Source of the DNA: Toxonevra muliebris
Lineage: Eukaryota > Arthropoda > Insecta > Diptera > Pallopteridae
DNA length: 64,000 bases
Reading direction: 5' to 3'
Assembly: GCA_963691655.1 (NCBI GenBank)
Contig: OY829328.1
Coordinates: 70,498,400 to 70,562,399, forward strand
Within the stretch, counting starts at the first letter, position 1, and the number at the start of each line of letters is the position of its first letter. The notes beneath the pieces are model-generated. The model searched no databases, was not told where the DNA came from, and saw only the letters and a program-made list of their open reading frames with translations. Positions 22,020 to 32,409 of the stretch are shown here, piece after piece. The translations under genes and the position numbers were made by a program.

Positions 22020-23750
22020 TGTTTGAAACTAAGTATTAAGTACATTGTAAAGTACTTAAGTATTTTCAAGTACGAACATCAATATTGATACTTCGTATTG
22101 GTACTCAGTTTTATGGTACTGGTACTAGTTTTTAAACAATACTTATTGAGAATTGCAATCAGAAATATTTGTTTTGGACATTTGAAGTACTTGAAATGCT
22201 TTAAAATACTTAAATGTAATTGAACTGAAATGTTACTTGGAACATCCTAAAATATTCTTGAAAAATGCTTAAAACACACTTAAGTTTAAAAATATTTAAC
22301 AGATATAAAAGATTTCGCCTACATTGAGAAGTATTTATAATGAAAATTTTAAGTACCTGAAATACTTAAATATTTCAAATAAAAACTTAAAAATATTTAT
22401 TTGAAAATGGTTGGAAAATACTTGAAAATATTTAGAAATACATAATTAAAAATATTTGAAAGTACTTGAAATTACTTAAAAATATTTGGAAAATACTTCG
22501 AAATACTAGGAAAATACTTGAAAGTACTTTCAAATATTTGAAATACTTAAAAATATTTACTTGAAAATGTTTGCAAAATACTTAAAAATACTTGGAAATT
22601 TTTAAAATACTTCAAAATATATGATACTTATTTACCTGATATACTTGAAAAAAAAACACTTGAAATCCTCGAAATAATTAAAAATACTTGAAAATGCTTT
22701 GAAAATACTGGAAAATATTTAAAAATACGTATTGAAAAATATTTGAAAGTACTTGAAATTGCTTGGAAAATATTTAGAAATACTTAGGAATACTTAAAAG
22801 TGCTTGAAAATACTTAAAAATACATAAAAACTAAATACTGAGTATGTATACTATAAGTATTTATTGTGAAAATTCGAAGTTCTTGTAAACCATAGAAATT
22901 GTCGCCTACATTCTGAAGTACTTGAAATACTTTAAACTTTTGAAGTACATAAAAATATATACTTGAAAATGTTTGGAAAATATTTTAAAATATTGTAACT
23001 TCTTGAAATACTTTAAAATATTTGAAAGTATGTTCGTGAACTTATTTACTTCATATACTTGAAAAAAAAAAATACTCGGAATAATTGAAAATACTAAAAA
23101 ATGCTTGAGAAATACATGGAAATATTTGAAAATACGTGAAAGTATTTGGAAATAATTAACGAATTTTAAGTTACTTGAAAATAGTTGAAAAATACTTTGA
23201 AATACTTGAAAGTACTTCAAAACACTTAAAAATACCTGAAAAAGAAAAAAAATACCTGGAAATAGTGAAATAATTAAAAATGCTTGAAAAATATTTGAAA
23301 ATACTTAAAAGTACTTGAAAATACTTGGAAAATAATTGCAAATACTTCAAAATACTTGAAAGTACTTGAAAATATTTAAAAATACCCAAAAACGAAATAC
23401 TATAAAAGTTGTCTCCTACACTGAGAAGTATTTACTTTAGAAACTCGAACTACCTTAAATATATGAAATACTTGAAAACATGTACTTGAAAATGCTTGGA
23501 AAATACTTCAAAATACTGGACATTCTTGAAATTTCTCAAAATATTTGAAAATATGTCCTTAATACACTTGAAAAAAATTAAAAATACCTGAAAATTCTTA
23601 GAAAATATTTGGAAATACTTGAAAGTAATTGGAAATACTTAAAAAATTTAAATTACTTGAAGATACTTCAAAATACTTGAAAGTGCTTTGAAATACTTCA
23701 AAAAACTTGAAAGAACTTAAAAATACCAAAATACAAAATACTGAGTAAGT
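22020..23750. repeat. Degenerate 'AATACTTGAAA' minisatellite, left part
   Basis: About 1.7 kb of irregular 9-12-bp units such as 'aatacttgaaa', 'aaatatttgaaagtacttg' and 'aaaatacttaaa', with occasional longer-range similarity (TACATTCTGAAGTACTTGAAA-like restarts near 22320, 22915 and 23420). Minus-strand open frames at 22906-23220 and 23171-23389 (Phe/Lys/Tyr repeats) are products of the repeat. It continues at 25083-25250, beyond an inserted transposon. Confidence 0.85.
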
Positions 23751-25082
23751 AGGGGAGTGCCGTCAGGGTTGGAGTATGTTTTGATTTTTCCTCATAACTT
23801 CCGTTGAATGCCGAGTTTTTATTGATATTGCATATCGTTGAAAAGATCTCACAAATTTCAATGTTTTTGCCGAACATTGAAATATAATTGGATTAACTGT
23901 TCAGGAGCTATGAACATTTACAAAAAAACAAAAATTGTAGACAGGGTCGAAACACTACTGTCAGGATCGGTGCACTGTAGAAAATCAATAAGAAATGAAG
24001 GAATATGATTGAAAACAACATGAAAATTAAAGAAAAAGGCAAAAATACACTTGAAAACAGGGAAAAGAGACCTGAACTTAAAATAAAAATCCCTCTGTTG
24101 GAATTTTAAGGAAAATTTGTTTTTTTTTATGCATACACGATACGATACGATAAAATAACATGAAAAACACGCACGGGTGGAAAAAAAAATGTATTTTTAG
24201 AGTCAAAACGTATCATTACAATAACATTTTCGGTGTTCCGACCCTGACCACACACGTCATTTATCGTCGCAACATTTACAGCATATTTGCGTGATGCAAA
24301 CACCGTGAAATGCTACATATTTCCACTTCTTAAACGTTATCGAACAATTTAAGGTAACTGACTTTGATGGTTGCATGTTATTTTTTGACTTAATTCACTT
24401 TTTCTGGCACTGTTGACAAGTTGTTTTACTCTTCTTTTATCACTCGATCACCTATTATTATTATTATTATTATTATTTGAAGAAAGGACGACTCGAAAGT
24501 CAGGCACTGCGACCTATAAGATCTTTTGTACCAAAGCCCCAAGAAAGAAAGAAAGGAAGGGAGAAAGAAAGATAGATAAGAAACATACCCAAGCCGAGAA
24601 TCGAACTCGGGTCTCCAGAAACAAGAGTCTGGCACTCTGCCACTAGACCACAGTGGTGATGGTAGGACCTACAGTTTAACGCCGATTCCGAACGGCTATG
24701 TGGCAATTTTTTATCAGCTCGGTGGTCTTGCCATTACCAACCAAGGTGTGTACTTGTACACATTCTTATAATTCTCATCCACTTCATATCGATAGTGAAT
24801 ATAAGAAGTTTATGAGAATTAACCACCAGACCAAGACGGGAATCGAACCCGCAACCTTCTGGATGAAAGTCTAGTGCACTATCCACTAGACTATCGAGGT
24901 CGTCCTCGATCACCTAACACTTGTATACATTTCACGCTCTCAACTCGAAATGATATGGAAAGTTTGTTTTTGTCATGATAAACAATATTGTATATTAACC
25001 TAACGGACACCAGTGAGATATAACGGAGAAAACTACACTGTTCCGATCCTGACAGCGCCGCGACCATGACGACACTCTCCTA
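23751..25082. mobile_element. Non-autonomous DNA transposon (1.33 kb) carrying a SINE
   Basis: Imperfect inverted ends of about 25 bp (19 of 25 match): 23751-23775 begins TAGGGGAGTGCCGTCAGGGT, and the complement of 25058-25082 begins TAGGAGAGTGTCGTCATGGT. The flanking DNA on both sides is the same 'tacttgaaaa' array, so the inserted nature is clear. A motif GTCAGG(G/A)T(C/T)GG recurs near the left end (23763, about 23960) and inverted near the right (about 24232 and 25042), like subterminal transposase-binding repeats. TA dinucleotides at both ends could be a 2-bp target duplication. No transposase is encoded. A dimeric SINE (24455-24904, minus) lies inside. Confidence 0.75.
24455..24904 (-). 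mobile_element. Dimeric tRNA-derived SINE, copy 2
   Basis: Minus-strand copy of 450 bp. Unit 1 is 24829-24901 (73 nt, perfect B box, anticodon-position bases TTC); unit 2 is 24587-24656 (70 nt, anticodon-arm stem CCAGA/TCTGG, B box GAGTTCGATTCTC). The intervening spacer is complete and holds a TGTGTACAAGTACACA hairpin-like motif. The tail contains a C/T-rich stretch, the 'ggtcgcagtgcctgactttc' block and about eight TAA units (seen as ATT repeats on the plus strand). The target-site duplication CTCGATCACCT(A) is at 24443-24454 and 24905-24916. Confidence 0.9.
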
Positions 25083-25260
25083 TTTGAAAAAAGAAAATAC
25101 TTGAAATAATTAAAAATATTTGTCAATGCTTGGGAACTACTTGGAAATACTTTATTTGAAAGTAATTGAAAAAATTTAGAAAAAACTTAGAAATACTTCA
25201 AAAACTTAGAAGTACTTGAAAATATTTAAAAATACCTAAAAAGTTCCAAATATTAGATAA
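25083..25260. repeat. Degenerate 'AATACTTGAAA' minisatellite, right part
   Basis: Continuation of the array interrupted at 23750, with the same unit types and base composition. Confidence 0.8.
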
Positions 25261-27685
25261 AAAGCAAAAAATGGAAAAAGCGTCGGGTAGGATATTATAG
25301 CATGCTTTTAAAATAATAAAGCTCGAAATAAACAAAAGTTCATACGATAAGCGAGCCAAAATATATAATTTGTTATAGCAATTTTTCCCTAACTGAAAAA
25401 CGAACTTGAGGTAGCTGAGACCCAGTTTAGCACTCTTTCGACCAAATTAAGCTTTCCCACTCGATAATTTAGTTATGTATGTGGAAGTGTGGAAGAGGGA
25501 AAAAAGTTTTGAAAATTATACTGCGTTTGGTAATTTTAAATAGCAAAAAAAAAAGAAGAAGAACTTGACGTGCATTCATCATATTAAAATTTAATAAAGA
25601 CAGGTGTAACTACAACAACAACTACTAGTAGAAAATAAGTAATAAATACAAAAAAAGCTTCAATTATTAAAACCAAAAAATGAAAGAAAAGGAAATCCTC
25701 TTAAAGAAAAGAAAAGGAAAATGTTTGACAAGGATTTCTGTTTTAGAAACTTAGAAGAAAAAAATGCTCCTTTTTCTACTACTTTACTATAACTTACCAA
25801 CACTTAACTACACACTCCCCTACACATAGACCACAATGACAGCAGCGTTTTTCTGTTTTTCTTGTTAATTTATTATTTTTGAGTTATAAGACAAATTGCA
25901 TGAAATTTCATGTTGCTTTTTTCCCACTTTTACTATTGTTGTTGTTGTGTTTAACTATTTTTGTTAACGTTCGCAGTTAAATAGTAAACCATTCAGTCAA
26001 GTCAGGCAACTAGCTAGCTACCTAGCGAGCTAGTATACCAGAATTTTGCTTGCCCCACCTGCTTGCTTTACTAATGGAACCATTGAGCGTTAAATGGATC
26101 GATAGCAAAATGAAAATTTTCTATTGCTGGCTGTTTCTGCTGATGTTTTTAGTTGATGTGCGCTTCCCTTTCCTTCTTTTCGTTCATTTAGCAGTCACCG
26201 TCTGTGTGTCTGACTGCCTGCCTTACTTTATTGTTTTACCGTGTGTTGTTGTAAGCTCAAGCATTTTTGGTTAAAGGCAAAAGGCGTTGGTGTTCATTTA
26301 ACTGAAATTATGATTACCATGACGCGTACGTACATACTACATTGTTACAGTCCGTAGAGTGAAGGTTGTGCCATTCTCATTAAAACAAAAAAAACAAAAA
26401 AACAAAAAAATATTCTGGCACACTTTTATGGCAGAGTCATAGTCATAATCGTAGTCATTGCTATTCTTGTTGTTGCGGTTGTTGTTGTTGTTTTTGTTAT
26501 AGGTAGAATTTGTAATAAATTCTGCCAAAAAGACATAAGAAGTGATATAACACAGTTACATACTTAGTAGAAATACAAAACTTCAACAAGAGAGTAGCCA
26601 GCAGCAGTAGAAAATAAAACATTTACGATTGTATGAAAATGATTGGAACGTGTAACCTACAACAACAACAAAAACAGCAACGACAACGTGTAACTATTAA
26701 GTAAATTTTGTATGTAAGTGAAATGCACTAGATACAGGGTAAGGTGAGAAGATAGTAAGGGTAAGAGGAAAGTAAGGATGAACTAAGGGTAAGGTAAAGT
26801 TTAGTTAAAGGTACGAGAGAGAGAGAGTTAAAGATGAGGTAAGGATAAAGAAATGGTAAGGTTCACACACTTCCCCAACTTTATCATTTACGAGTAATTT
26901 CAATTTGTTGGCATAGAAAATTTTGATGATGTATTTGTCAACATAAAGTTTTTATTTAATAATATTAAAATAATATTTTCAAAGCACTCAAAACTCTTCA
27001 GCACTTCAAATTCAATTCAAACGGATGAAAAAATAATTAAAATATTTGAACATATAAAAAAATGAAATTAGTTTAGTAATGTGTCAACATCATCAACGTC
27101 ATCAGTTTCATATTATATTTTTTTTTTTTTATATATAATACAAAATTTTGTTACATATGCACTTATGCAATAACTGAACTGAAACACGAGTACAGCACCA
27201 AAAACAAAAATCGGAAAATAAAAAAAAAAAAAAAAAAAATGTTATTAACACAAGTCAACTGTCATGCATGACATTGACACTAAAGTGTCAAAACACAAAA
27301 AACAAAAAAAAAAACAAAAAATGCCATGACAGCTGAACAGAAAAAACCTACAGCTTTTGCTGCAACTTGCTGAATTTCCAAATGGCAACAAACTCTCACT
27401 GGAGATGTACAGAACATAAAACAAAAAAGAAAACATATTGACAAATTCATTATTTCTACCATATTGAGATATGTGCATGTGTATGGCTGTATGTGTGTGT
27501 GTGTGTATGTACACTAGAGCAGATCGATTTGTACCCAACGGGCCCGATTGTCAGCAGTTCGCCTGAGGAGTAAAAGGTCAGCAGTTGCGCTTTTTGTTTT
27601 GTTAACGAACACTCACCGCCGGAAAGCAATCGAACCAACTGCTGAAGCAAAGATCTCGTGAAAGGTATTTCGTGTCATACGGAGA
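25261..27685. other. Non-coding intron DNA with simple repeats
   Basis: AAGAAA runs (about 25540 and 25680), TTG/GTT runs (25937, 26467-26500), GGTAAG-type units at 26738-26860, a poly-A of about 20 at 27218-27239 and a GT run at 27490-27510. Open frames here are low-complexity and have no domain. The stretch 27540-27685 is less AT-rich and flanks the hAT insertion. Confidence 0.5.
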
Positions 27686-28755
27686 CAAGGCCGTATTTAT
27701 GGGGGAGGTTTTGGGGGTTCTGACCCCCCTCCTCCCCCCCCCCCCCCCCGAAATGTGGAAACTTTATTCTATTTTTTGAGATTAATTGCCAATGGATGGA
27801 AAAAAAGTCAAAATAAAATCTATTTAACGATATTTTTTACTTCCATCGGCTTTTTTTTCTAAAAAGTCATATATAAAAAATAAATTTGAAATCTTAGTTA
27901 CACTATGCGATCAAATCCGATTTGTTTTCTTCGACATGAGGTTTGACTACGAATTCAAAAAGAGAAGGTGATACTGAGCACTACTGCATTCATAGTTTTT
28001 CTAGGTCAGTAACTGTTTTAGATTTAAGGTTTCGTCCTGAATCAGTTTGAAAAGAAAATTAATAAAAATAGGAAAAAATATCGGATCCTTGTAAAATAAG
28101 ATTTGCTTGAACCCCATTTTTTTCCTAAAACGTGACGTGATGGGAAGTTTTTGATCTGATTCATGTTCAACGTAAAAAATTCTCTCGCAAAAACTCCATC
28201 TTATTAGCAAAACCCATCTTATAATATAATTAATTTTTTAACGCATTATTGCTCAGGGCACCACGACTAGAAAGATCTCTTTCAATGCTGTGACTTCACG
28301 AATTTAGGGAATATAAGCCAACCTCATCCGTGTTCCTTATCATTGATAATGGCTCAAATTCCCAATGATGATCATTTGAAAAAAATGAGCCTCTACTATT
28401 TTTGGTACTTTTTTTGAGGCTGGGTACATCATCAGTAGTGGGAAGTCAATGAGTTAATGAAACTATGTCCCTCACGATAAAAAAAAATGCATTAGAATGC
28501 ACATTGAATAATATTTATTTGAAAAAATTTAATTTGATTATTCTGGGAAGTTTTTGTCACTTTTGGCCATTTTTTTGAGGTTAAGATTAAAAAAAATCGG
28601 AAAATTTTTCCTAAAATTTTAATTTTATAGGGTCCATCAAATGTATCAACGATTCAATTTGTTGTATTTAAAAATCAGTTTGATAAAAACTATTTATGAA
28701 TATTTTCTTCGAATGAAACCCCCCCCCCCCAAAAAAATTTCTGGCTACGGCCCTG
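27686..28755. mobile_element. Non-autonomous hAT-type transposon with 8-bp target-site duplication
   Basis: The element is 1070 bp. The left end CAAGGCCGTATTTA and the complement of the right end, CAGGGCCGTAGCCA, are matching hAT-type termini. A perfect 8-bp duplication TACGGAGA flanks it at 27678-27685 and 28756-28763, the length expected for hAT transposition. Long C runs (16 C at 27734-27749; 12 C at 28719-28730) lie just inside each end in the same orientation. No transposase domain is recognisable; the minus-strand frame 28001-28210 has no motif I know. Confidence 0.88.
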
Positions 28756-28905
28756 TACGGAGAGGAAGCTCCTACAGCTGACTTGTCAACACTCCGAAAG
28801 CCTTTTGGAGTGCTTTTTCCCTCTTTTGGTATGGATGATTTTTAACCGCTGTATTCGTCATAAATTTTCTGAAAGATCGTGAAAAGAGATAAATTTTGGT
28901 ATATA

Positions 28906-29774
28906 CAGGGTACACCCAGAGAAATACTTATCTCGTTTGAAGAAAAACGGCTATCAAATTGAGGAAAAATGGGAATGATTTGGCGCCATAGAAACAGTTT
29001 CCTCATTTAGATATACAAAATTTCTTTGAATTGAGGAAATATTTTTTCTTTATTTTAGAAAACAGTTTCTTTGAAAGAAGAAAGTTTTCTATAAATTAAA
29101 GAAATATGTCTTCAATTTGTAGAAATTGCGTTTTTCAAATGAATAACATTTTATTTGAATATGAGAAATTGTATATAATTTAGGTAAAATTTTCCTCAGT
29201 TTGAGGAATAATTTTCCATAAATTAAAGCCAATTTACTTTTTGGAAAAGAAATCCTCAATTTATGGAATATTTTCTACAATGTTGTTTTAATTAAAAGGC
29301 ATAGAAATCATGTTTTTTTTACTTGTATTCATTTATTATTTTGTTTTTAATAAGAATTAAGGCTTACATTCATACGTATTTTTACAAATACTACAGGCAT
29401 CGTTGCCTTGAAATGATCAAAAGTTCCTTATAGCCATCAAAAAATTATAAATCGAAGTTTATTGAAATTTATTTCTTTCGAATATATTTTGTTTTTTTTT
29501 TTTTCACAAATTATATCAACAGCCACAAACACAACCGCTTCGCTTGAAATAGAGATGCCGACTAAAATATTCAAAAGAAAAACAAAGCGTACGCGATTGT
29601 CTGCTAAGGCCAAAAGAGTAAAGCTAGTTTTTTGTGTATGGAGTGTATTTACTGTTCCATAGTAAAAATTTCCTTCAATTGACGCTTCCAACGCTATATG
29701 TCATTATTTGACCTGACAGCGCTGTCAAAAGTTATAGGATTGCCAGATGCTTCCATTTTAAATGGCCTACCCTG
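28906..29774. mobile_element. Possible TA-flanked element with CAGGGTA ends
   Basis: CAGGGTA at 28906-28912 and its complement TACCCTG at 29768-29774 are each bordered by TA. The interior has many 'tttcctcaa/ttgaggaaa' modules in both orientations and a perfect 14-bp palindrome TGACAGCGCTGTCA at 29714-29727. The inverted ends are short, so the call rests on context. A basic open frame at 29462-29662 lacks a known domain. Confidence 0.45.
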
Positions 29775-29948
29775 TACGATAGAGAAAATGGCGTCGAAAT
29801 GCCAACAGTTCTGCTGATCAGAAGCTCACAGCTACCCATTCAGAAGGTGCACTCGCCAGAGTTGCGCCTCGGTTGCGCAATGAATGTGATTAATAACAGA
29901 TGAAGCCAAAATCTATTACTTTCATTTCAACAAAAGAGTTTGCTAAAA

Positions 29949-31170
29949 ATGGATGAAATTCGAAAAATCATTGTGAACACTTTCCAACCAAATTCAAAAT
30001 GGAATCACTTAAAAATTGCCAAAACTGTTAAAATGTCCCGACAAACTGTTAACTAAGTTTTGAAAAACTTTAATGATAATCTAAACATTGAAGGAAAGGT
30101 GTGATCAGGCAGAAAATGTGGGTCGGAAGACCTACACAGAGCTAAAAGTGTCAAGGAAATTAACAAAAAAAAAAAAAAATATTTCGGGCAGAAAAATAAC
30201 TCACAAATGCAGTTGCTCAGAATAATTTGTCTGTAAAGTGAAAAAGGAAGCTGGCCCGTACAAAGTTCAGAAAGTCCCAGATAGGAATGCTACGAAAAAT
30301 ATTGATGCAAGAAATAGAACAAAAAAATTCCAGACAAACTTTGTAACAAAATTTCAGTGTTGCATCATGGATGACTTGGTGCAAAAGGTCTTTTAGGTCT
30401 CAGTGTTTGACTTTTCAGTCGTCCCCACCGCTTATTAATCATAGATAACGAAACATATATATTGGCGGACTTTTCGCAACTTCCAGGCAACGTTTTTAAC
30501 ATAGCGGATCAGCGGGAAAGTGTGCCAGAAAAGTACAGAACCCAAAAAAAAATCCAAGTTACCTAAGAAATATCTTGTGTGGCAGGCGGTAAAAGAAGTC
30601 AGCCGTATGTAATTTCTGGGTCAATCAACACGGATATTTATATTGCTGAAGAGGTTGAAACCGTTTGTGAAGCAGCATAAAGTATCCAACTTCTTTTGAC
30701 CTCATCTGGCATCATGCCACTATAGGGGAAAAAGTGATAGAATGGTACACCAGCAATAATATCAATATTGTACTTAAAGAGCCTAATCCGCCAAACTATC
30801 CAGAGCTGAGCCCAGTAGAACGTTATTGGACTCTAATTAAGCGGAAACTGAAAGAGGTGAAAAGTGTGTCGAAAGACATACGGGAATTGGCAACTGCCAA
30901 AAACATTAAGGAAATCACCATAAAAGACTTGATATAGAGAATTCCTGAAACTTACTTAAATCTTTGTGATTTATAATTAATTTTTTGAAGTGAAACTTCT
31001 TTAGCGAGGGTAAATCGAAAATTTTGCAACGGAAATCGCGTTGTTGTTGCACTCATACGAAACTAATAATAAACGAAGTTATGCTGTTGTTAGTTTTTAG
31101 CGAACGAGGTCATGTGGGGATCGGCTACAAACAATCAAGCAGAGAGTCGACTTCTCGCAGTTTTATCTCA
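29949..31170 (+). pseudogene. Tc1/mariner (DD37E-like) transposase relic, copy B
   Basis: An ATG at 29949 begins MDEIRKIIVNTFQPNSKWNH and KIAKTVKMSRQTVN, a helix-turn-helix DNA-binding start, then stops. It continues with KVKKEAGPYKVQKVPDRN (about 30235), a segment ending in CCIMDD at 30375, and after an insertion ETYILADFSQLPGN, then HLASCHY, IEWYTSNNINIV, EPNPPNYPELSPVERYW (30734 on) and an intact C-terminal tail to 30937. The second catalytic Asp has become His (HLASCHY where PDLASCHY is usual), and 37 residues separate it from the Glu of PVERYW. MDDETY, the block of the first Asp, is split by a SINE tail at 30376-30437. The 3' region 30985-31170 is shared with copy A at 17485-17680. Several stops and frameshifts are present. 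Confidence 0.8.
30376..30437 (+). mobile_element. 5'-truncated SINE tail nested in the Tc1-like relic
   Basis: The 62-bp stretch 'ttggtgcaaaaggtctttta' through 'cttttcagtcgtccccaccg' matches the 3' end of the dimeric SINE (ttggtacaatagatcttata, gactttcgagtcgtccttcc). It is bounded by a slightly decayed 12-bp duplication, ATCATGGATGAC (30364-30375) and ATCATAGATAAC (30438-30449). Only the tail was inserted, the expected product of incomplete target-primed reverse transcription. Confidence 0.75.
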
Positions 31171-31640
31171 TGTGCTTTATTGAGACAGTCGTCCAAGTTG
31201 CCTCTGGTTGATTACATAAAGCAGAACTTTCCTCTCTTGTGTTATATATGTATACTACGTAGTGTTTGTGCCGATAAGTGTAGAGAATATCAACAGAAGA
31301 AAAGCAACAACAAAATAGAGAGAAGAAGACTGCAAAAACTGCAAGGCAATTTCTTATAAATGTTTTTTAATAATTTTCAAATAAACAACAAAGTTTCACT
31401 TCTACTGTGAGCGCCTGCAGACTCATAGTTTTTTTTTTTTATAAAGAATTTCGCATAATTTGGAATCATTCACGGCTTACTTGATTTTTTGATGTTGCAA
31501 TTTTTTCATGCGAACTTCTTAGGTTCACAGCAGAGCTGTAAAAGAATGCAAACAATTTAATTGCAATACCTTGAAGTCACAGTTAATAACCGACAATTCA
31601 TGATTGCAGTTATTGAATAACATACATATATGACTCCAGA
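31171..31640. other. Non-coding intron DNA
   Basis: A short open frame (31024-31359) spans the transposon 3' end and flank and shows no domain. The end of this stretch (from about 31560) begins the dispersed repeat annotated next. Confidence 0.4.
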
Positions 31641-31700
31641 ATAAAAAATGTAGTTGGAAGTATTTTTTAGAGTCGTCTATTGGTTATTCATTTAGAAAAG
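31560..31700 (-). repeat. Dispersed repeat, inverted copy of 57650-57782
   Basis: The complement of this segment contains 'aaatgaataaccaat', 'ttattctggagtca', 'caataactgcaatcatgaat', 'tgtcggttattaactgtgac' and 'ttcaaggtattgcaa', all present in order at 57650-57782 on the plus strand. Similarity stops sharply after 'ggtattgcaa' in both copies, which may be a true element end. Non-coding. Confidence 0.75.
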
Positions 31701-31779
31701 TCTTTTTTAGAGGCAACGGATTGCAATCTTTTTTTGAAATCATGAGACTGCAAATCTTATGACTCCAAAATTATGACTG

Positions 31780-31990
31780 CTTTGAAGTTACTTGGAGTCA
31801 CTTAAATACCCTTGAACTCAAATGCAGTCATTTGGAGTCAATTGCAATTTGCAGTCAATTGGAGTCACTTGAAGTCATTTGGAGTCAATTGGGATTTTGA
31901 AGTCAATTAGAGTCAGTTGAAGTCAATCGGGAATCAATTGACTTCAAATCAAATCCTCAATTGACTCCAAATGACTCCAAGTGACTCCAA
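31780..31990. repeat. GACTCC/GGAGTC repeat field with a 40-bp inverted repeat
   Basis: Many GGAGTCA(A/C)TT units occur in one orientation at 31790-31930 and in the opposite orientation at 31940-31990. Arms 31859-31891 and 31958-31990 are complementary over 33 bp with one mismatch, and weaker pairing extends a little inward. The transcript could fold into a strong hairpin. Non-coding. Confidence 0.75.
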
Positions 31991-32228
31991 AATATGAAAA
32001 TTTTAGACATAATTTTTTTCTAAAATTTCCTACTTTTAGAATCCCTACTTTTACACCGCCTACTTTGGAAGTTGGAACTCAACTGAAAACCGTTTTTCCG
32101 CCAATAAAAAAAAAAACGCATTACTGCAGCATTTGCAGAATCAAAAACCTTCAAAATGTACTGACTGCTGGTCAAGCATTAGCGGCATCGCTGCAACAGT
32201 CCCTTGCTGTCTAATGCGTGCTCAGCAG

Positions 32229-32408
32229 ACAAATATTGGCGTTTTAAACGTTTTTGTTTTTGCAAATGTTGCAATACTGTATTGCCGAATATACCCTACG
32301 TGTCTATTAGATTTTCGTCCCTACAACATTTATGAAAATCTGAAAAATCGGTGCCGTACACCAGAGGACGTCCCCTTGTTGGTCAAAATTAATGATACAG
32401 TTATCTAA
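32229..32408 (+). CDS. Doubtful coding remnant, perhaps related to the secreted eight-Cys gene
   Basis: After a credible acceptor (branch-like TCTAAT, then TGCTCAGCAG at 32208-32229) the frame to the stop at 32406 reads VLNVFVFANVAILYCRIY, PTCLLDFRPYNIYENL and KNRCRTPEDVPLL. Its end, NLKNRCRTPED, resembles NLENFRCDPQD in the gene at 20792-21291, and YCRIYPTC resembles its YCFEFYSSEC, with one cysteine changed to Phe. No signal-peptide exon was found upstream. It may be a decayed paralogue or chance. Confidence 0.25.
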   Translation, partial: TNIGVLNVFVFANVAILYCRIYPTCLLDFRPYNIYENLKNRCRTPEDVPLLVKINDTVI

Positions 32409-32409
32409 A

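Noticed and set aside
22906..23389. Phe/Lys/Tyr-repeat proteins on the minus strand
   Set aside because: They are direct readings of the tacttgaaaa minisatellite, with no domain and no splice or promoter context.
26050..26274. A hydrophobic 74-codon frame that could be a membrane peptide
   Set aside because: Composition follows the local T-rich DNA; no start context, splice signal or recognisable family.
29437..29691. A small protein on either strand (84 codons minus, 66 codons plus with a basic patch)
   Set aside because: No domain or supported splice sites; it sits in a possible transposon with repeated modules.
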